Positions 44,706 to 53,264 are shown, counted from the first letter of the stretch. The stretch is DNA of 64,000 nt from Kaistella sp. 97-N-M2 (GCF_021513235.1 NZ_CP090976.1:682001-746000), one strand, 5' to 3'. Made by a program: numbers and translations. The notes: generated by a model from the sequence alone, not told the origin.

Positions 44706-45812
44706 TCACCCTTTCAAAATAATATCCGCGGCATGATCGCTTGCGCCCTCTCCGCCCAGTTTTTCGCGCAGCAACTCAAAATCGTATAACATTTTTTCTC
44801 TGGAAGTTCCTTTTAGTATTCGCTCCAGTTCTTTTAATAGATTTTTCGTTGTTAATTCGCTTTGAATCAGTTCCGTCACAATCTCGCGGTCCATAATTAA
44901 ATTGACCAAAGAAATATATTTAATATTTTTCACCACACGCTTTCCAATTTCGTAGGAAATCCGGCTGCTGCGGTAACAGACGACTTCCGGAATGTTAAGC
45001 AAAGCGGTTTCTAAAGTTGCCGTGCCCGACGTAACCAAGGCTGCTTTCGAACAGCGAAGCAGGTCATAGGTTCTGTTTGAAACGAAATGTACATTTTCGT
45101 CCACAAAGTTCTCGTAAAATTCTTTCGGCAAACTTGGCGCACCGGCAATTACAAACTGATATTCTTTAAAATAAGGCCGAACGGAAAGCATCAATTCCAG
45201 CATTTTCGTGACTTCCTGTTCGCGTGAACCCGGCAATAATGCGATAATTTCTTTTTCGTTGAGTTGATTTTCTTCTTTAAAATTTTCGACATCGATTGGC
45301 TTTACCTCAGAAATAGCGTCCAGCAAAGGATGGCCCACAAAGTGTGCCTCAACTTCGTGTTTTTTGTAAAAATCTTTTTCAAAAGGAAGAATCACGAGCA
45401 TTTCATCCACAAACTTGCGAATCTTTTCGACGCGGCCTTCCTTCCACGCCCACAATTGCGGCGAAATGTAATAGACGATTTTGATGCCCAAACCTTTTGC
45501 AAATTCCGCAATCCGCAAATTAAAGCCCGGATAATCGACTAAAATTAAAACATCGGGTTGGTATTGCTGAATATCATTTTTACAAAATTTAATATTTTTC
45601 AGGATCGTGGTGATGTTTTTCGCTACTTCCAAAAACCCCATGAAAGCAAGATCTCTGTAATGTTTTACAGGTGGATATCCCGCAACTTGCGTCATTAAAT
45701 CTCCGCCCCAAAACCGAAATTCTGCGGCAGGATCCTTCTTCAAAATCGACTTCATTAAATTGGAAGCATGCAAATCTCCCGAGGCTTCTCCTGCGATGAT
45801 ATAGTATTTCAC
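44706..45812 (-). CDS. lpxB: Lipid-A-disaccharide synthase
   Basis: Joins UDP-2,3-diacylglucosamine to lipid X in lipid A synthesis. 368 residues from a GTG at 45812 ('KYYIIAGEASGDLHASNLMKSI', the family's N-terminus); the frame stays open to 46025 but that part runs antisense through the neighbouring gene. 'VDYPGFNLRIAEFAKGLGIKIVYYISPQLWAWKEGRV', 'ALLPGSREQEV' and 'ALVTSGTATLETAL' are standard. Promoter TATCTTTG (minus, 45837-45844). Confidence 0.95.
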   Translation of the reverse strand: MKYYIIAGEASGDLHASNLMKSILKKDPAAEFRFWGGDLMTQVAGYPPVKHYRDLAFMGFLEVAKNITTILKNIKFCKNDIQQYQPDVLILVDYPGFNLRIAEFAKGLGIKIVYYISPQLWAWKEGRVEKIRKFVDEMLVILPFEKDFYKKHEVEAHFVGHPLLDAISEVKPIDVENFKEENQLNEKEIIALLPGSREQEVTKMLELMLSVRPYFKEYQFVIAGAPSLPKEFYENFVDENVHFVSNRTYDLLRCSKAALVTSGTATLETALLNIPEVVCYRSSRISYEIGKRVVKNIKYISLVNLIMDREIVTELIQSELTTKNLLKELERILKGTSREKMLYDFELLREKLGGEGASDHAADIILKG

Positions 45813-45826
45813 GTAGTAAAAAATTG

Positions 45827-45844
45827 TAAATTTGTTCAAAGATA
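45827..45844. promoter_or_regulatory. Interlocked divergent promoters of lpxB and the DUF2480 gene
   Basis: Plus-strand box TAAATTTG at 45827-45834 (21 nt before ATG 45856) and minus-strand box TATCTTTG at 45837-45844 (24 nt before GTG 45812), only 2 nt apart and pointing at each other. Each box lies in the other's leader, so the two promoters cannot be occupied together. Confidence 0.6.
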
Positions 45845-45855
45845 AAATAAAAAAA

Positions 45856-46362
45856 ATGTCCGATTTAGATATTAAAAACAAAGTAGCGGAAAGCGGTCTC
45901 GTCAATTTCGATCTCAGCCAGCTTCTGCCGAAAGGAAAACGTGTGGGAATCGACTTAAAAGATTTTCTTTTTGAGGGATTGATCCTTAAAGAAAAAGATT
46001 TTCGGGAAAAAGTCGCTGCCCTCAATGCAGCGGATTACGCCGATGCCTACCTTTATATTTACAACTCCGCGGATGCGATTGTGCCTTTGTGGGCATACTT
46101 CCTTCTTACCGCAAAACTGACGGAAACCGCAAAGAAAATCGTGTACGGAAACCGCGAAGATCTCGAAGTTTTGCTTATGCACAACGCCGTTCAAACCTAC
46201 GATTTTACAGCAATGACGGGAAAGAGGGTTTTGGTTAAAGGCTGCTCCGATGAGAGTATTCCGGAAAACGCCTACATCGAGTTGGTAGAACACCTGAAAC
46301 CGCTCGTAAAATCGCTGATGTTTGGAGAAGCCTGTTCAAATGTGCCGATTTTTAAAAATTAA
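45856..46362 (+). CDS. DUF2480 family protein
   Basis: 168 residues from ATG 45856 (the TTG at 45832 is part of the promoter box). 'NKVAESGLVNFDLSQLLPKGKRVGIDLKDFLFEGLILKEKDFREKVAALNAADYADAYLYIYNSADAIVPLWAYFLL' split across the first half is typical of DUF2480. Cytoplasmic, no signal. Function unknown; divergent from lpxB as an envelope biosynthesis neighbour. Confidence 0.88.
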   Translation: MSDLDIKNKVAESGLVNFDLSQLLPKGKRVGIDLKDFLFEGLILKEKDFREKVAALNAADYADAYLYIYNSADAIVPLWAYFLLTAKLTETAKKIVYGNREDLEVLLMHNAVQTYDFTAMTGKRVLVKGCSDESIPENAYIELVEHLKPLVKSLMFGEACSNVPIFKN

Positions 46363-46452
46363 CACGTGATCGATGTGGAATTTGCTTTAAAAATAAGAGG
46401 AACAGTTTTTGGTAAATACGATCTGAATTTTTAACACTATAAATTACAAATC

Positions 46453-47118
46453 ATGAGTTTAATCGATTTAATAACCGGAAACGCCGGCAACGAAGTGGCT
46501 ACACAGGCAGAAAACAAATTTGGCATCAGCAAAAACCAAATCATCGCGCTTTTGGCCGTGGCGGCGCCTTTGGTAATTTCCTATTTAAGAAAAAAATCGC
46601 AGGAAGATCCCAATGAGGCAGAAGCCCTGAACAGTGCGCTGGACAAAGATCACGACGGAAGTATTTTAGACAATCCTTCTCAGGTCGAGGCACGCCAGCA
46701 GGAAGGTGGTTCTATTTTGGACCATGTTTTCGGCGGCGAAAAATCAACCGTGGAAAATCAACTCTCTCAGAAAACAGGAATTTCCATGGACAAGATCGGG
46801 CCAATTCTCGGTATGTTAGCTCCAATTATCATGGGTTATATTGGCAAGCAGAAACAGTCCAACGGCGTAACTTCCGGCGGTGGTTTGGGCGATTTGTTGG
46901 GTGGAATTTTAGGCGGGGCGCAAAGCCAGGCTCAGGCTGAACCTTCCAATCCTTTAAATGACATTTTGGGAAGCGTTCTCGGTGGCGGTTCCCAGGCAAA
47001 TACCGGTGGAAACCCCTTAAATGATCTCCTGGGCGGAATGCTTGGTGGCGGCAGTCAGCAGCAGCAACAAGGCGGCCTGGGCGGACTGTTAGGAAATATT
47101 TTAGGCGGCGGAAGATAA
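46453..47118 (+). CDS. DUF937 protein with Gly/Gln-rich C-terminal tail
   Basis: 221 residues. N-terminal helical DUF937 region ('MSLIDLITGNAGNEVATQAENKFGISKNQIIALLAVAAPLVISYL', 'LSQKTGISMDKIGPILGMLAPIIMGYIGKQK'). From about 140 on come imperfect repeats of a 'NPLNDILGSVLGGGSQ' / 'NPLNDLLGGMLGGGSQ' unit and a final 'GGLGGLLGNILGGGR'. The tail looks amyloid- or phase-separation-like, which is inference only. Confidence 0.87.
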   Translation: MSLIDLITGNAGNEVATQAENKFGISKNQIIALLAVAAPLVISYLRKKSQEDPNEAEALNSALDKDHDGSILDNPSQVEARQQEGGSILDHVFGGEKSTVENQLSQKTGISMDKIGPILGMLAPIIMGYIGKQKQSNGVTSGGGLGDLLGGILGGAQSQAQAEPSNPLNDILGSVLGGGSQANTGGNPLNDLLGGMLGGGSQQQQQGGLGGLLGNILGGGR

Positions 47119-47162
47119 TTTTCCCGCACATAAAACGATCTGAAACGTTAAGTTTCAACATA

Positions 47163-47193
47163 AAAAAACCGAAGATTATTCTTCGGTTTTTTT
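47163..47193. terminator. Bidirectional terminator shared by the DUF937 and THX genes
   Basis: AACCGAAGA / TCTTCGGTT stem with TTAT loop and A/T tracts on both sides. Its right half also encodes the last residues and stop codon of the THX gene. Confidence 0.88.
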
Positions 47194-47511
47194 GGTTTTG
47201 GTTTCCTTAGGTTCCTCGGCTTTTTCTGCTTTCGGTGCTTTTGGTTTAACTTCTTTTTTATCGTCTGCTTTTTCCGCTTTCGGTTTCGCAGCAGCTTTTG
47301 GTTTTGTTTCTTTTGGCATTTCTGCGTTTTCGGATTGATCAGCCGGATAACCCACTTCTTTTCTTACTTTAGTTTTTGGCGCTTTTTTGTCGTCTTCGTC
47401 CAACACATTAACCGGAATATTTTTCACTGAGGAAGATTTTCTCGGTCGTTTATTTCCGTAGCTTCCGGCATTAATTTTTCCACGTTTCGATTTTTGATCT
47501 CCTTTTCCCAT
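47176..47511 (-). CDS. Ribosomal protein bTHX with a long Lys/Glu/Ala-rich tail
   Basis: 111 residues. The first 26 (MGKGDQKSKRGKINAGSYG then NKRPRK) match the tiny ribosomal protein THX (about 26-30 residues in Thermus), which fits in the 30S head. The remaining 80 or so residues are low complexity (KETKPKAAAKPKAEKADDKK type, highly charged). The tail is unusual. Promoter candidate TAACTTTG (minus, 47546-47553), 34 nt upstream. Confidence 0.82.
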   Translation of the reverse strand: MGKGDQKSKRGKINAGSYGNKRPRKSSSVKNIPVNVLDEDDKKAPKTKVRKEVGYPADQSENAEMPKETKPKAAAKPKAEKADDKKEVKPKAPKAEKAEEPKETKTKKTEE

Positions 47512-47584
47512 AATAAAACTATTTTTTTTTGAAGTTGATTGAATTCAAAGTTAAGTAAAAAAGCCGCAAGCCGAATCTTAAAAA

Positions 47585-47850
47585 TTCATAAAGTTTTTTG
47601 GGCGTGCCCCTTTCCGGCGCTTACAATTAGATGCGTTTGTTTGCCGCGGCTCGGGTCGGGCTTTTCATTCCAATTCCTCATTCCGCTTCGCTGCATTCCG
47701 GGATTTCCATTGCAATCCCTCACGCGGTGAGCGCGATTCGAAACATGGAGAAAAAATTAATAAAGGAAGCGCTGTTAGAGCTTGAAGCTCTAACAGCGCT
47801 GATTACTATCCTTACTGGCGCTCGCCTCGCTCGCGCCACGTAAATTAAAT
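47585..47850. repeat. GC-rich dispersed-repeat patch
   Basis: In the 414-base gap between THX and the DUF2975 gene. 47599-47625 (GGGCGTGCCCCTTTCC) and 47650-47735 (GGGTCGGGCTTTTCATTCC and TTGCAATCCCTCACGCG) resemble a GC-rich repeat family common in flavobacterial genomes (recalled, not searched). 47815-47838 adds GGCGCTCGCC / GGCGCGAGCG-type self-complementary sequence. Open frames across it look like chance. Confidence 0.6.
47768..47800. repeat. Perfect 33-bp palindrome
   Basis: AGCGCTGTTAGAGCTT and AAGCTCTAACAGCGCT around a single central G. No T-tract follows, so a terminator role is unlikely in this form. Confidence 0.85.
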
Positions 47851-47863
47851 ATCAAATATTTAG

Positions 47864-47894
47864 TAAATAATTATTGTCGTACAATAATTATTTA
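47864..47894 (+). promoter_or_regulatory. Perfect 13-bp inverted repeat, candidate operator for the HTH/DUF2975 pair
   Basis: TAAATAATTATTG, spacer TCGTA, CAATAATTATTTA. It ends 31 nt before the DUF2975 ATG, and a near -7 box (TACATTTA) follows at once. The position and symmetry suggest binding by the small HTH protein encoded two genes on. Confidence 0.6.
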
Positions 47895-47925
47895 TACATT
47901 TACAATATAATTAAAGAATGTCATT

Positions 47926-48522
47926 ATGAAAATCATAGGAAAAAAATCGCTCTCATTGTACGTTAGCTACGTTCTCTTTTTTATATTTTTTGTTTGTGCT
48001 GTTCATTTTCTTTATATGATAATTGGGCACTCGATCCTCGCGTACAAGTTTAAAACAGGAAGTCAAATGTTTTCTCAAACTTTTATTTTGAACAACGATG
48101 TTGGCTGGACTCAAAACAAGTGGACCAATCCATTGAAGGACTTACTGAAATTCAGAATCAACTATCCATTTACAGACCTACAGGTTTCAACAGGTGTTTT
48201 TGGAAGCACTCAAATCATTTACAATATCATTGGAATGCTCTTCGTGACTTTATTTTTCTACTTTTCTTATAGAAGCTTTAAAGAAATGAGTTCGGATAAA
48301 ATCTTTAATCCAAATGCAATTAAGTGGTTACAAAGATTCGGATATCTCAATTTAATTTTCGGAATATTATCTTTAGTGGAAGGTATAGGATATAATAAAA
48401 TTTCTACTTCTTCTTTTTTTCAGTTCTTTTTTCTGGTTTTTCTGGGGAGCATGGTTCTCTTTATTGTGGCCTTCTTCAAAAAAGGATATGAATTGCAATC
48501 TGAAAATGATTTAACAATATAA
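47926..48522 (+). CDS. DUF2975 membrane protein
   Basis: 198 residues with four hydrophobic helices ('LYVSYVLFFIFFVCAVHFLYMII', 'IIYNIIGMLFVTLFFYFSY', 'FGYLNLIFGILSLVEGI', 'FFQFFFLVFLGSMVLFIVAFF') and the family's 'FNPNAIKWLQRFGYLN' loop. DUF2975 genes are typically paired with a YozG-like HTH regulator, as here (2-nt gap). Function unknown. Confidence 0.88.
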   Translation: MKIIGKKSLSLYVSYVLFFIFFVCAVHFLYMIIGHSILAYKFKTGSQMFSQTFILNNDVGWTQNKWTNPLKDLLKFRINYPFTDLQVSTGVFGSTQIIYNIIGMLFVTLFFYFSYRSFKEMSSDKIFNPNAIKWLQRFGYLNLIFGILSLVEGIGYNKISTSSFFQFFFLVFLGSMVLFIVAFFKKGYELQSENDLTI

Positions 48523-48524
48523 TT

Positions 48525-48734
48525 ATGGCGATCATTATTAATATCGACGTGATGCTCGCAAAACGGAAGATGCAGAGCCAGGAATTAGCAGAGAAAATAG
48601 GTATTACTCCCGCAAACCTCTCCATTCTGAAAACGGGAAAAGCAAAGGCATTAAAACTCTCTACTTTGGAGGCCATTTGCAAGGCTTTAGACTGCCAACC
48701 AGCAGATTTACTTGAATTTCAATCTGAGGATTAA
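48525..48734 (+). CDS. YozG-like small HTH (Xre/Cro) regulator
   Basis: 69 residues: 'IINIDVMLAKRKMQSQELAEKIGITPANLSILKTGKAKALKLSTLEAICKALDCQPADLLEF' is a compact Cro-type helix-turn-helix with a closing strand, the YozG pattern. Probably regulates its own operon through the inverted repeat at 47864-47894. Confidence 0.93.
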   Translation: MAIIINIDVMLAKRKMQSQELAEKIGITPANLSILKTGKAKALKLSTLEAICKALDCQPADLLEFQSED

Positions 48735-48826
48735 AAAAGATACCTAACAAAAAAAACACGGCAATTTTCACAATAGCTCACTTACTAAAAACGAGGTTTT
48801 TATCAACGTCTTCCACACAAAAATCT

Positions 48827-48834
48827 TATATTTG
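48827..48834 (+). promoter_or_regulatory. -7 box of aspS
   Basis: TATATTTG, 58 nt before the ATG. Confidence 0.5.
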
Positions 48835-48892
48835 CACCTGAAATTTTAGACCATTTCTAATATCCAGAGTCTAACTCAAATATCCAAAAAAT

Positions 48893-50647
48893 ATGTTTCG
48901 TACGCACACTAATGGAGAATTATCGCTTAAAAATCTTGATGAAAACGTTACCCTTTCCGGCTGGGTTCAAACCATTCGTGATAAAGGTTTTATGATGTGG
49001 ATCGATCTGCGTGATCGCTACGGAATTACACAATTGGTATTTGATTCAGACCGGTCTTCAACAGAACTTTTAGAAAAAGCCTCAAAATTAGGTCGCGAAT
49101 TTGTGATTCAGGTGGAAGGAAAAGTGATCGAGCGCCAAAGCAAAAATCCAAAAATCCCAACGGGACAAATCGAAATCCTTGTTGAAAAATTAACGATTTT
49201 AAACGAATCAGAAGTTCCACCATTTACCATTGAAGACCAAACTGACGGCGGTGAAGAACTTCGTATGAAATACAGGTATTTGGACATCCGCAGAAATCCG
49301 GTGAAAGACAAATTGATTTTCCGTCACAAAATGGCGCAGAAAGTCAGAAACTATTTGTCTGATCAAAATTTCATCGAAGTAGAAACTCCAGTTTTGATTA
49401 AATCTACTCCGGAAGGCGCGCGTGATTTCGTAGTTCCAAGCCGTATGAATCCCGGGCAGTTTTATGCCTTACCACAATCGCCACAAACTTTCAAACAATT
49501 ATTGATGATCGGTGGAATGGACCGTTATTTCCAGATTGTAAAATGTTTTCGGGATGAAGATTTAAGAGCCGACAGACAACCGGAATTCACACAAATCGAT
49601 TGCGAAATGGCATTTGTGGAGCAAGAAGATGTTTTGGAAATCTTCGAAGGAATGACCGCGACTTTATTGAAAGATATCGCCGGGAAAGAATTCGGAAAAT
49701 TTCCAAGAATGACTTTTGCCGACGCGATGAAAAAATACGGGAACGATAAACCGGACATCAGATTTGGAATGGAGTTCGTAGAAGTTAATGATTTGGTCAA
49801 AGGAAAAGATTTCAAAATTTTCGACGAGGCAGAATTGGTGGTCGGAATTAACGTAGAAGGTTGTGCAGGCTACACCAGAAAACAAATCGACGAATTAATC
49901 GATTGGGTAAAACGTCCGCAAATCGGTGCCAATGGAATGATTTGGATTAAATTCCAAAATGACGGCGTTGTGACGTCTTCTGTAAACAAATTTTATATCG
50001 AAGAAGATTTAAAGAAAATAGCAGAAAAATTCGGCGCAAAAGCAGGAGATTTAATTTTCCTCATGTCCGGAAATGAAAATAAAGTGAGAACTCAACTTTC
50101 CGCTCTCAGAATGGAATTGGGTAACAGATTAGGGTTAAGAGATCCAAAAGTTTTCGCACCACTTTGGGTGATCGATTTCCCCTTGTTAGAATGGGATGAA
50201 GAAACAGAACGTTATCACGCGATGCATCATCCGTTTACTTCTCCGAAACCAGAAGATGTTCATTTACTGGAAACCGATCCGGGAAAAGCCAGAGCAAACG
50301 CTTACGATTTAATCCTGAACGGAAACGAAATCGGTGGTGGTTCGGTCAGAATTTTCGATAAAGATTTACAGGCTAAAATGTTCAATTTACTAGGATTCAC
50401 CAAAGAAGATGCAGAAGCACAGTTTGGATTCCTGATGAACGCTTTCCAATATGGAGCGCCGCCACATGCAGGTTTAGCTTTAGGTTTTGATCGTTTGGTT
50501 GCAATTCTCGATGGCAATGAAGTGATCCGAGACTATATCGCATTCCCGAAAAACAATTCAGGAAGAGATGTGATGATCGACGCACCAAGTGCTATTGCTG
50601 ATGAGCAGTTGACTGAGTTGGCTTTGAAAGTAGAACTGAAAAGTTAA
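48893..50647 (+). CDS. aspS: Aspartyl-tRNA synthetase
   Basis: 584 residues, bacterial type: OB-fold anticodon domain ('[31 protein letters not shown]'), class II core with motif 1 ('[19 protein letters not shown]'), motif 2 ('[28 protein letters not shown]'), GAD insertion (about 280-420) and motif 3 ('[13 protein letters not shown]'). A GatCAB gene set is not in the window, so discriminating versus non-discriminating form cannot be judged. Confidence 0.98.
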   Translation: MFRTHTNGELSLKNLDENVTLSGWVQTIRDKGFMMWIDLRDRYGITQLVFDSDRSSTELLEKASKLGREFVIQVEGKVIERQSKNPKIPTGQIEILVEKLTILNESEVPPFTIEDQTDGGEELRMKYRYLDIRRNPVKDKLIFRHKMAQKVRNYLSDQNFIEVETPVLIKSTPEGARDFVVPSRMNPGQFYALPQSPQTFKQLLMIGGMDRYFQIVKCFRDEDLRADRQPEFTQIDCEMAFVEQEDVLEIFEGMTATLLKDIAGKEFGKFPRMTFADAMKKYGNDKPDIRFGMEFVEVNDLVKGKDFKIFDEAELVVGINVEGCAGYTRKQIDELIDWVKRPQIGANGMIWIKFQNDGVVTSSVNKFYIEEDLKKIAEKFGAKAGDLIFLMSGNENKVRTQLSALRMELGNRLGLRDPKVFAPLWVIDFPLLEWDEETERYHAMHHPFTSPKPEDVHLLETDPGKARANAYDLILNGNEIGGGSVRIFDKDLQAKMFNLLGFTKEDAEAQFGFLMNAFQYGAPPHAGLALGFDRLVAILDGNEVIRDYIAFPKNNSGRDVMIDAPSAIADEQLTELALKVELKS

Positions 50648-50664
50648 TTCAAATTTAAAAAAAT

Positions 50665-50690
50665 TAAAAGGAGGTTCGCTTCCTTTTTTT
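50665..50690 (+). terminator. Terminator after aspS
   Basis: AAAAGGA / TCCTTTT stem around GGTTCGCT followed by T-run. Confidence 0.7.
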
Positions 50691-50755
50691 ATTGAAACTT
50701 TCTTAATATCGGATAATAAAATATTTATGCATAACCGATTTTAATAATAATGTTG

Positions 50756-50763
50756 TACATTTG
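50756..50763 (+). promoter_or_regulatory. -7 box abutting the Fic start codon
   Basis: TACATTTG then GGGA then ATG (50768). It lies downstream of the alternative ATG at 50750 and so argues against that start. Confidence 0.5.
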
Positions 50764-50767
50764 GGGA

Positions 50768-51742
50768 ATGAAATGGCAAATATTTCCATATTATTTTGAA
50801 GGTTTAGAAAAACAACTCGAAAGAATTTACGAAAAAAAACGTGAACTGGATAAAAAACGCCCTATTCCAACCTATGTTTTGAAAAGTATAAGAGACAGTC
50901 TGAGCATTGAATGGACTTATAATTCCAACAGCATTGAAGGAAATACTTTGACGCTTCAGGAAACAAAAATGGTGATCGAAGATGGATTTACCATTAAAGG
51001 AAAATCGCTTCGGGAACATTTTGAAGTGGTGAATCACCAGGAAGCCATCGAATTTGTAGAGTCACTTGCTTCCAATGAGTATATTCTTAACAAATTAGAT
51101 GTTTTGAGTGTTCATCATCTTGTATTGCAGAAAATAGAAAAGGATTTTGCCGGAAAATACAGAACTTCTGGTGTGCGGATTTCTGGTGCTAATTTCGTTC
51201 CGCCGAATGCTTTGAAAGTTGATGAGTTGATGAGCGAATTGATTGATTTTGCAAACGAACCAGAAGTCGATATCTTGATAAGATCTGCGATTTTTCACCA
51301 TCGCTTTGTTTGGATTCATCCGTTTTTTGATGGCAATGGAAGAACTGCAAGACTGCTGCTGAATCTATTGTTGATGAAAAGTGGTTTTCCACCTGCGATT
51401 ATTCTTAAAAATGATCGGAAAAAATATTATGACGCGCTCAATCAGGCAAACAATCAGGACTATTCTAAATTGTTGCTTTTGATTTTACAGGCGGTTGAGC
51501 GAACTTTGGATATTTATCTTGGGAATCTTAATAATACCTATGATCAGTACCAAAGTATTACAGATATCGTGAAAGAGCCGGACGTTCCTTACGGACAGGA
51601 ATACGTGAGTTTACTGGCCCGACAAGGAAAAATAGACGCTTTCAAAGAAGGCAGAAACTGGCTCACTACCAAAGATGCGGTTTTGGATTATATAGAAAAT
51701 CGTGACCGAAAACGTATTTTAAAAAAGGAAGCGGAAAAGTAA
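50768..51742 (+). CDS. Fic-domain protein, class II (N-terminal inhibitory helix)
   Basis: 324 residues from ATG 50768. Fic motif HPFFDGNGRTAR at 183-194 is complete, so AMP (or other NMP) transfer should be possible. An inhibitory-helix motif (S/T)xxxE(G/N) appears at Ser53-Gly58 (SNSIEG), N-terminal to the Fic core, the class II layout in which the Glu blocks ATP binding. C-terminal region has a winged-helix-like segment ('VPYGQEYVSLLARQGKIDAFKEGRNWLTTKDAVLDYI'). Single gene; no toxin partner. Target unknown. Confidence 0.92.
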   Translation: MKWQIFPYYFEGLEKQLERIYEKKRELDKKRPIPTYVLKSIRDSLSIEWTYNSNSIEGNTLTLQETKMVIEDGFTIKGKSLREHFEVVNHQEAIEFVESLASNEYILNKLDVLSVHHLVLQKIEKDFAGKYRTSGVRISGANFVPPNALKVDELMSELIDFANEPEVDILIRSAIFHHRFVWIHPFFDGNGRTARLLLNLLLMKSGFPPAIILKNDRKKYYDALNQANNQDYSKLLLLILQAVERTLDIYLGNLNNTYDQYQSITDIVKEPDVPYGQEYVSLLARQGKIDAFKEGRNWLTTKDAVLDYIENRDRKRILKKEAEK

Positions 51743-51760
51743 TCTTTTCCGCTTTTTTTT
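51729..51760 (+). terminator. Terminator after the Fic gene
   Basis: AAGCGGAAAAG / CTTTTCCGCTT; the Fic stop codon TAA begins in the 4-nt loop. T-run follows; can also end the convergent SDR transcript. Confidence 0.88.
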
Positions 51761-52493
51761 AGGGCAATTTTGCAACTAAACTTTCGGGTAGAATTTTTAG
51801 AATATAATAGATCATTTTCCACTTGAAATTGGGGATAATCGAAAAATCAGTTCCTGCATTGACGATATGTTTCGCTACATAATCCGGCTCCATCAACAGG
51901 TTTTTATTAAGCTGTAAACCTGCATTAATTTTGGTATTGATATATCCGCTCACCAAAACATTGACGATAATTTTCCTCGAAGCTAATTCCTGTCGGAGGC
52001 CCGCTAAATATTGGGTAAATGCAGATTTTGTACTGCCGTAAATGAAATTACTTTTTCTACCACGAACTCCGGAAAGTGAAGACAGACCAATAATTCTTTC
52101 TAAATTTTTGTTTGATTCATCCATCGCAATAATATTCAGAATAGAAACTGCGCCCATATAATTCACTTCCATCATTTGTTTAGCACTTGTGAAATTGTGA
52201 AGGGCTTTTTGATTTTCGACGAGAAAACCTGCAGCGTAAATTACGATATTGGGTCTCGCTGGGAGTTCATTATAAAACTTTTGATGCAAAGAAAAATCAA
52301 CCGCATCAAAATATTTTAAAATAATTCTAGAAGAATCGATCGTGTTTTCACTCACAAATTGCTCGAGAGAATTAAGATCTCTGGAAGCAGCAATAATAGA
52401 AAAACCCTTCTCCAGGTATTGCAAAATACACTGTTTCGCAACATCGGAATTGGCGCCTAAAATTAGAACAGTTTTATGAAGATTATTATTCAT
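51759..52493 (-). CDS. Short-chain dehydrogenase/reductase
   Basis: 244 residues, Rossmann start 'TVLILGANSDVAKQCILQYLEKGFSIIAASRD' and catalytic 'LSSLSGVRGRKSNFIYGSTKSA' (Ser, Tyr-x-x-x-Lys). C-terminal 'NVLVSGYINTKI' is SDR-like. Substrate unknown. Last gene of a six-gene operon (57993 down to 51759). Confidence 0.88.
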   Translation of the reverse strand: MNNNLHKTVLILGANSDVAKQCILQYLEKGFSIIAASRDLNSLEQFVSENTIDSSRIILKYFDAVDFSLHQKFYNELPARPNIVIYAAGFLVENQKALHNFTSAKQMMEVNYMGAVSILNIIAMDESNKNLERIIGLSSLSGVRGRKSNFIYGSTKSAFTQYLAGLRQELASRKIIVNVLVSGYINTKINAGLQLNKNLLMEPDYVAKHIVNAGTDFSIIPNFKWKMIYYILKILPESLVAKLP

Positions 52494-52496
52494 CGA

Positions 52497-53264
52497 CTAT
52501 TTCTCCCGAAGTCTTTCTTTGATTTTACCAATATTTTCTTTTGCAGAATCTTCTAAAATTAAAGAAGCACTCATTAAAATTCTTTCCGGCATCAACTGTT
52601 CGAAATGTTCCGTTCCTTCCCAGGAAACTTTCTTGATTAAAGCTAAAGCATCAGAACTTCTGGTTGATAATTTTTCTAAGAATTTATCAATTTCTTCATC
52701 CATCATTTGAATATTTTCCGAAACGGAATGATAGACATCGTGTTTTTCACACCAATCCGCACTCCGGAAATCTGCATCGATCGACATCGCTGAATAAGCT
52801 GATTTTCCTATTTTTCTTTCTACAAACGGCCCGATAACAAACGGTCCGATCCCTAAATTTAATTCTGTTAAAGCCATGGCGGCGTCTTTGGTGGCAAAAC
52901 AATAATCTGCGGCACAAGCGATTCCAACGCCACCTCCGGTTGTTTTTCCCTGAACTCTTACAATGACCAATTTCCCGCACGATCGCATCGTATTTAAAAC
53001 TTTTGCAAAACCGCCAAAGAATATTTTTGATTTTTCCAGTTCCTCGATCTCCAGTAGTTCATCAAAACTGGCTCCGGCGCAGAAAGCTTTTTCACCCTCG
53101 GATTTTAAAAGGATGGCTTTTACATTTTGATCTTTGCCGCTTTCTAATATAGTTTGGGCAAGCTTTTCTAAAATTTCTCCCGGTAAAGAATTACTTTTCG
53201 GCGTTCCAAAGGTGATTTCAGATATATTATTTTTAAGTTCTCGGTTTACAAATCCGTTGTTCAT
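52497..53264 (-). CDS. Enoyl-CoA hydratase/isomerase-family protein
   Basis: 255 residues with crotonase-fold blocks 'FGTPKSNSLPGEILEKLAQTI', 'SEGEKAFCAGASFDEL' and 'VRVQGKTTGGGVGIACAADYCFA', 'LTELNLGIGPFVIGPF'. Position in the operon with paaZ suggests a 2,3-dehydroadipyl-CoA hydratase (PaaF role), but the sequence does not settle this. Overlaps the upstream gene by 4 nt. Confidence 0.85.
   Translation of the reverse strand: MNNGFVNRELKNNISEITFGTPKSNSLPGEILEKLAQTILESGKDQNVKAILLKSEGEKAFCAGASFDELLEIEELEKSKIFFGGFAKVLNTMRSCGKLVIVRVQGKTTGGGVGIACAADYCFATKDAAMALTELNLGIGPFVIGPFVERKIGKSAYSAMSIDADFRSADWCEKHDVYHSVSENIQMMDEEIDKFLEKLSTRSSDALALIKKVSWEGTEHFEQLMPERILMSASLILEDSAKENIGKIKERLREK

Noticed and set aside
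45813..46025. N-terminal extension of LpxB to 46025
   Set aside because: It is antisense to the DUF2480 coding region, and family alignment begins at the GTG 45812.
47539..47843. Open frames in the GC-rich repeat patch
   Set aside because: Open because of repeat composition; no promoter or recognisable protein sequence.
50768..51742. Fic toxin of a FicT/FicA pair
   Set aside because: The inhibitory helix is built into the same chain (class II) and no antitoxin gene adjoins.
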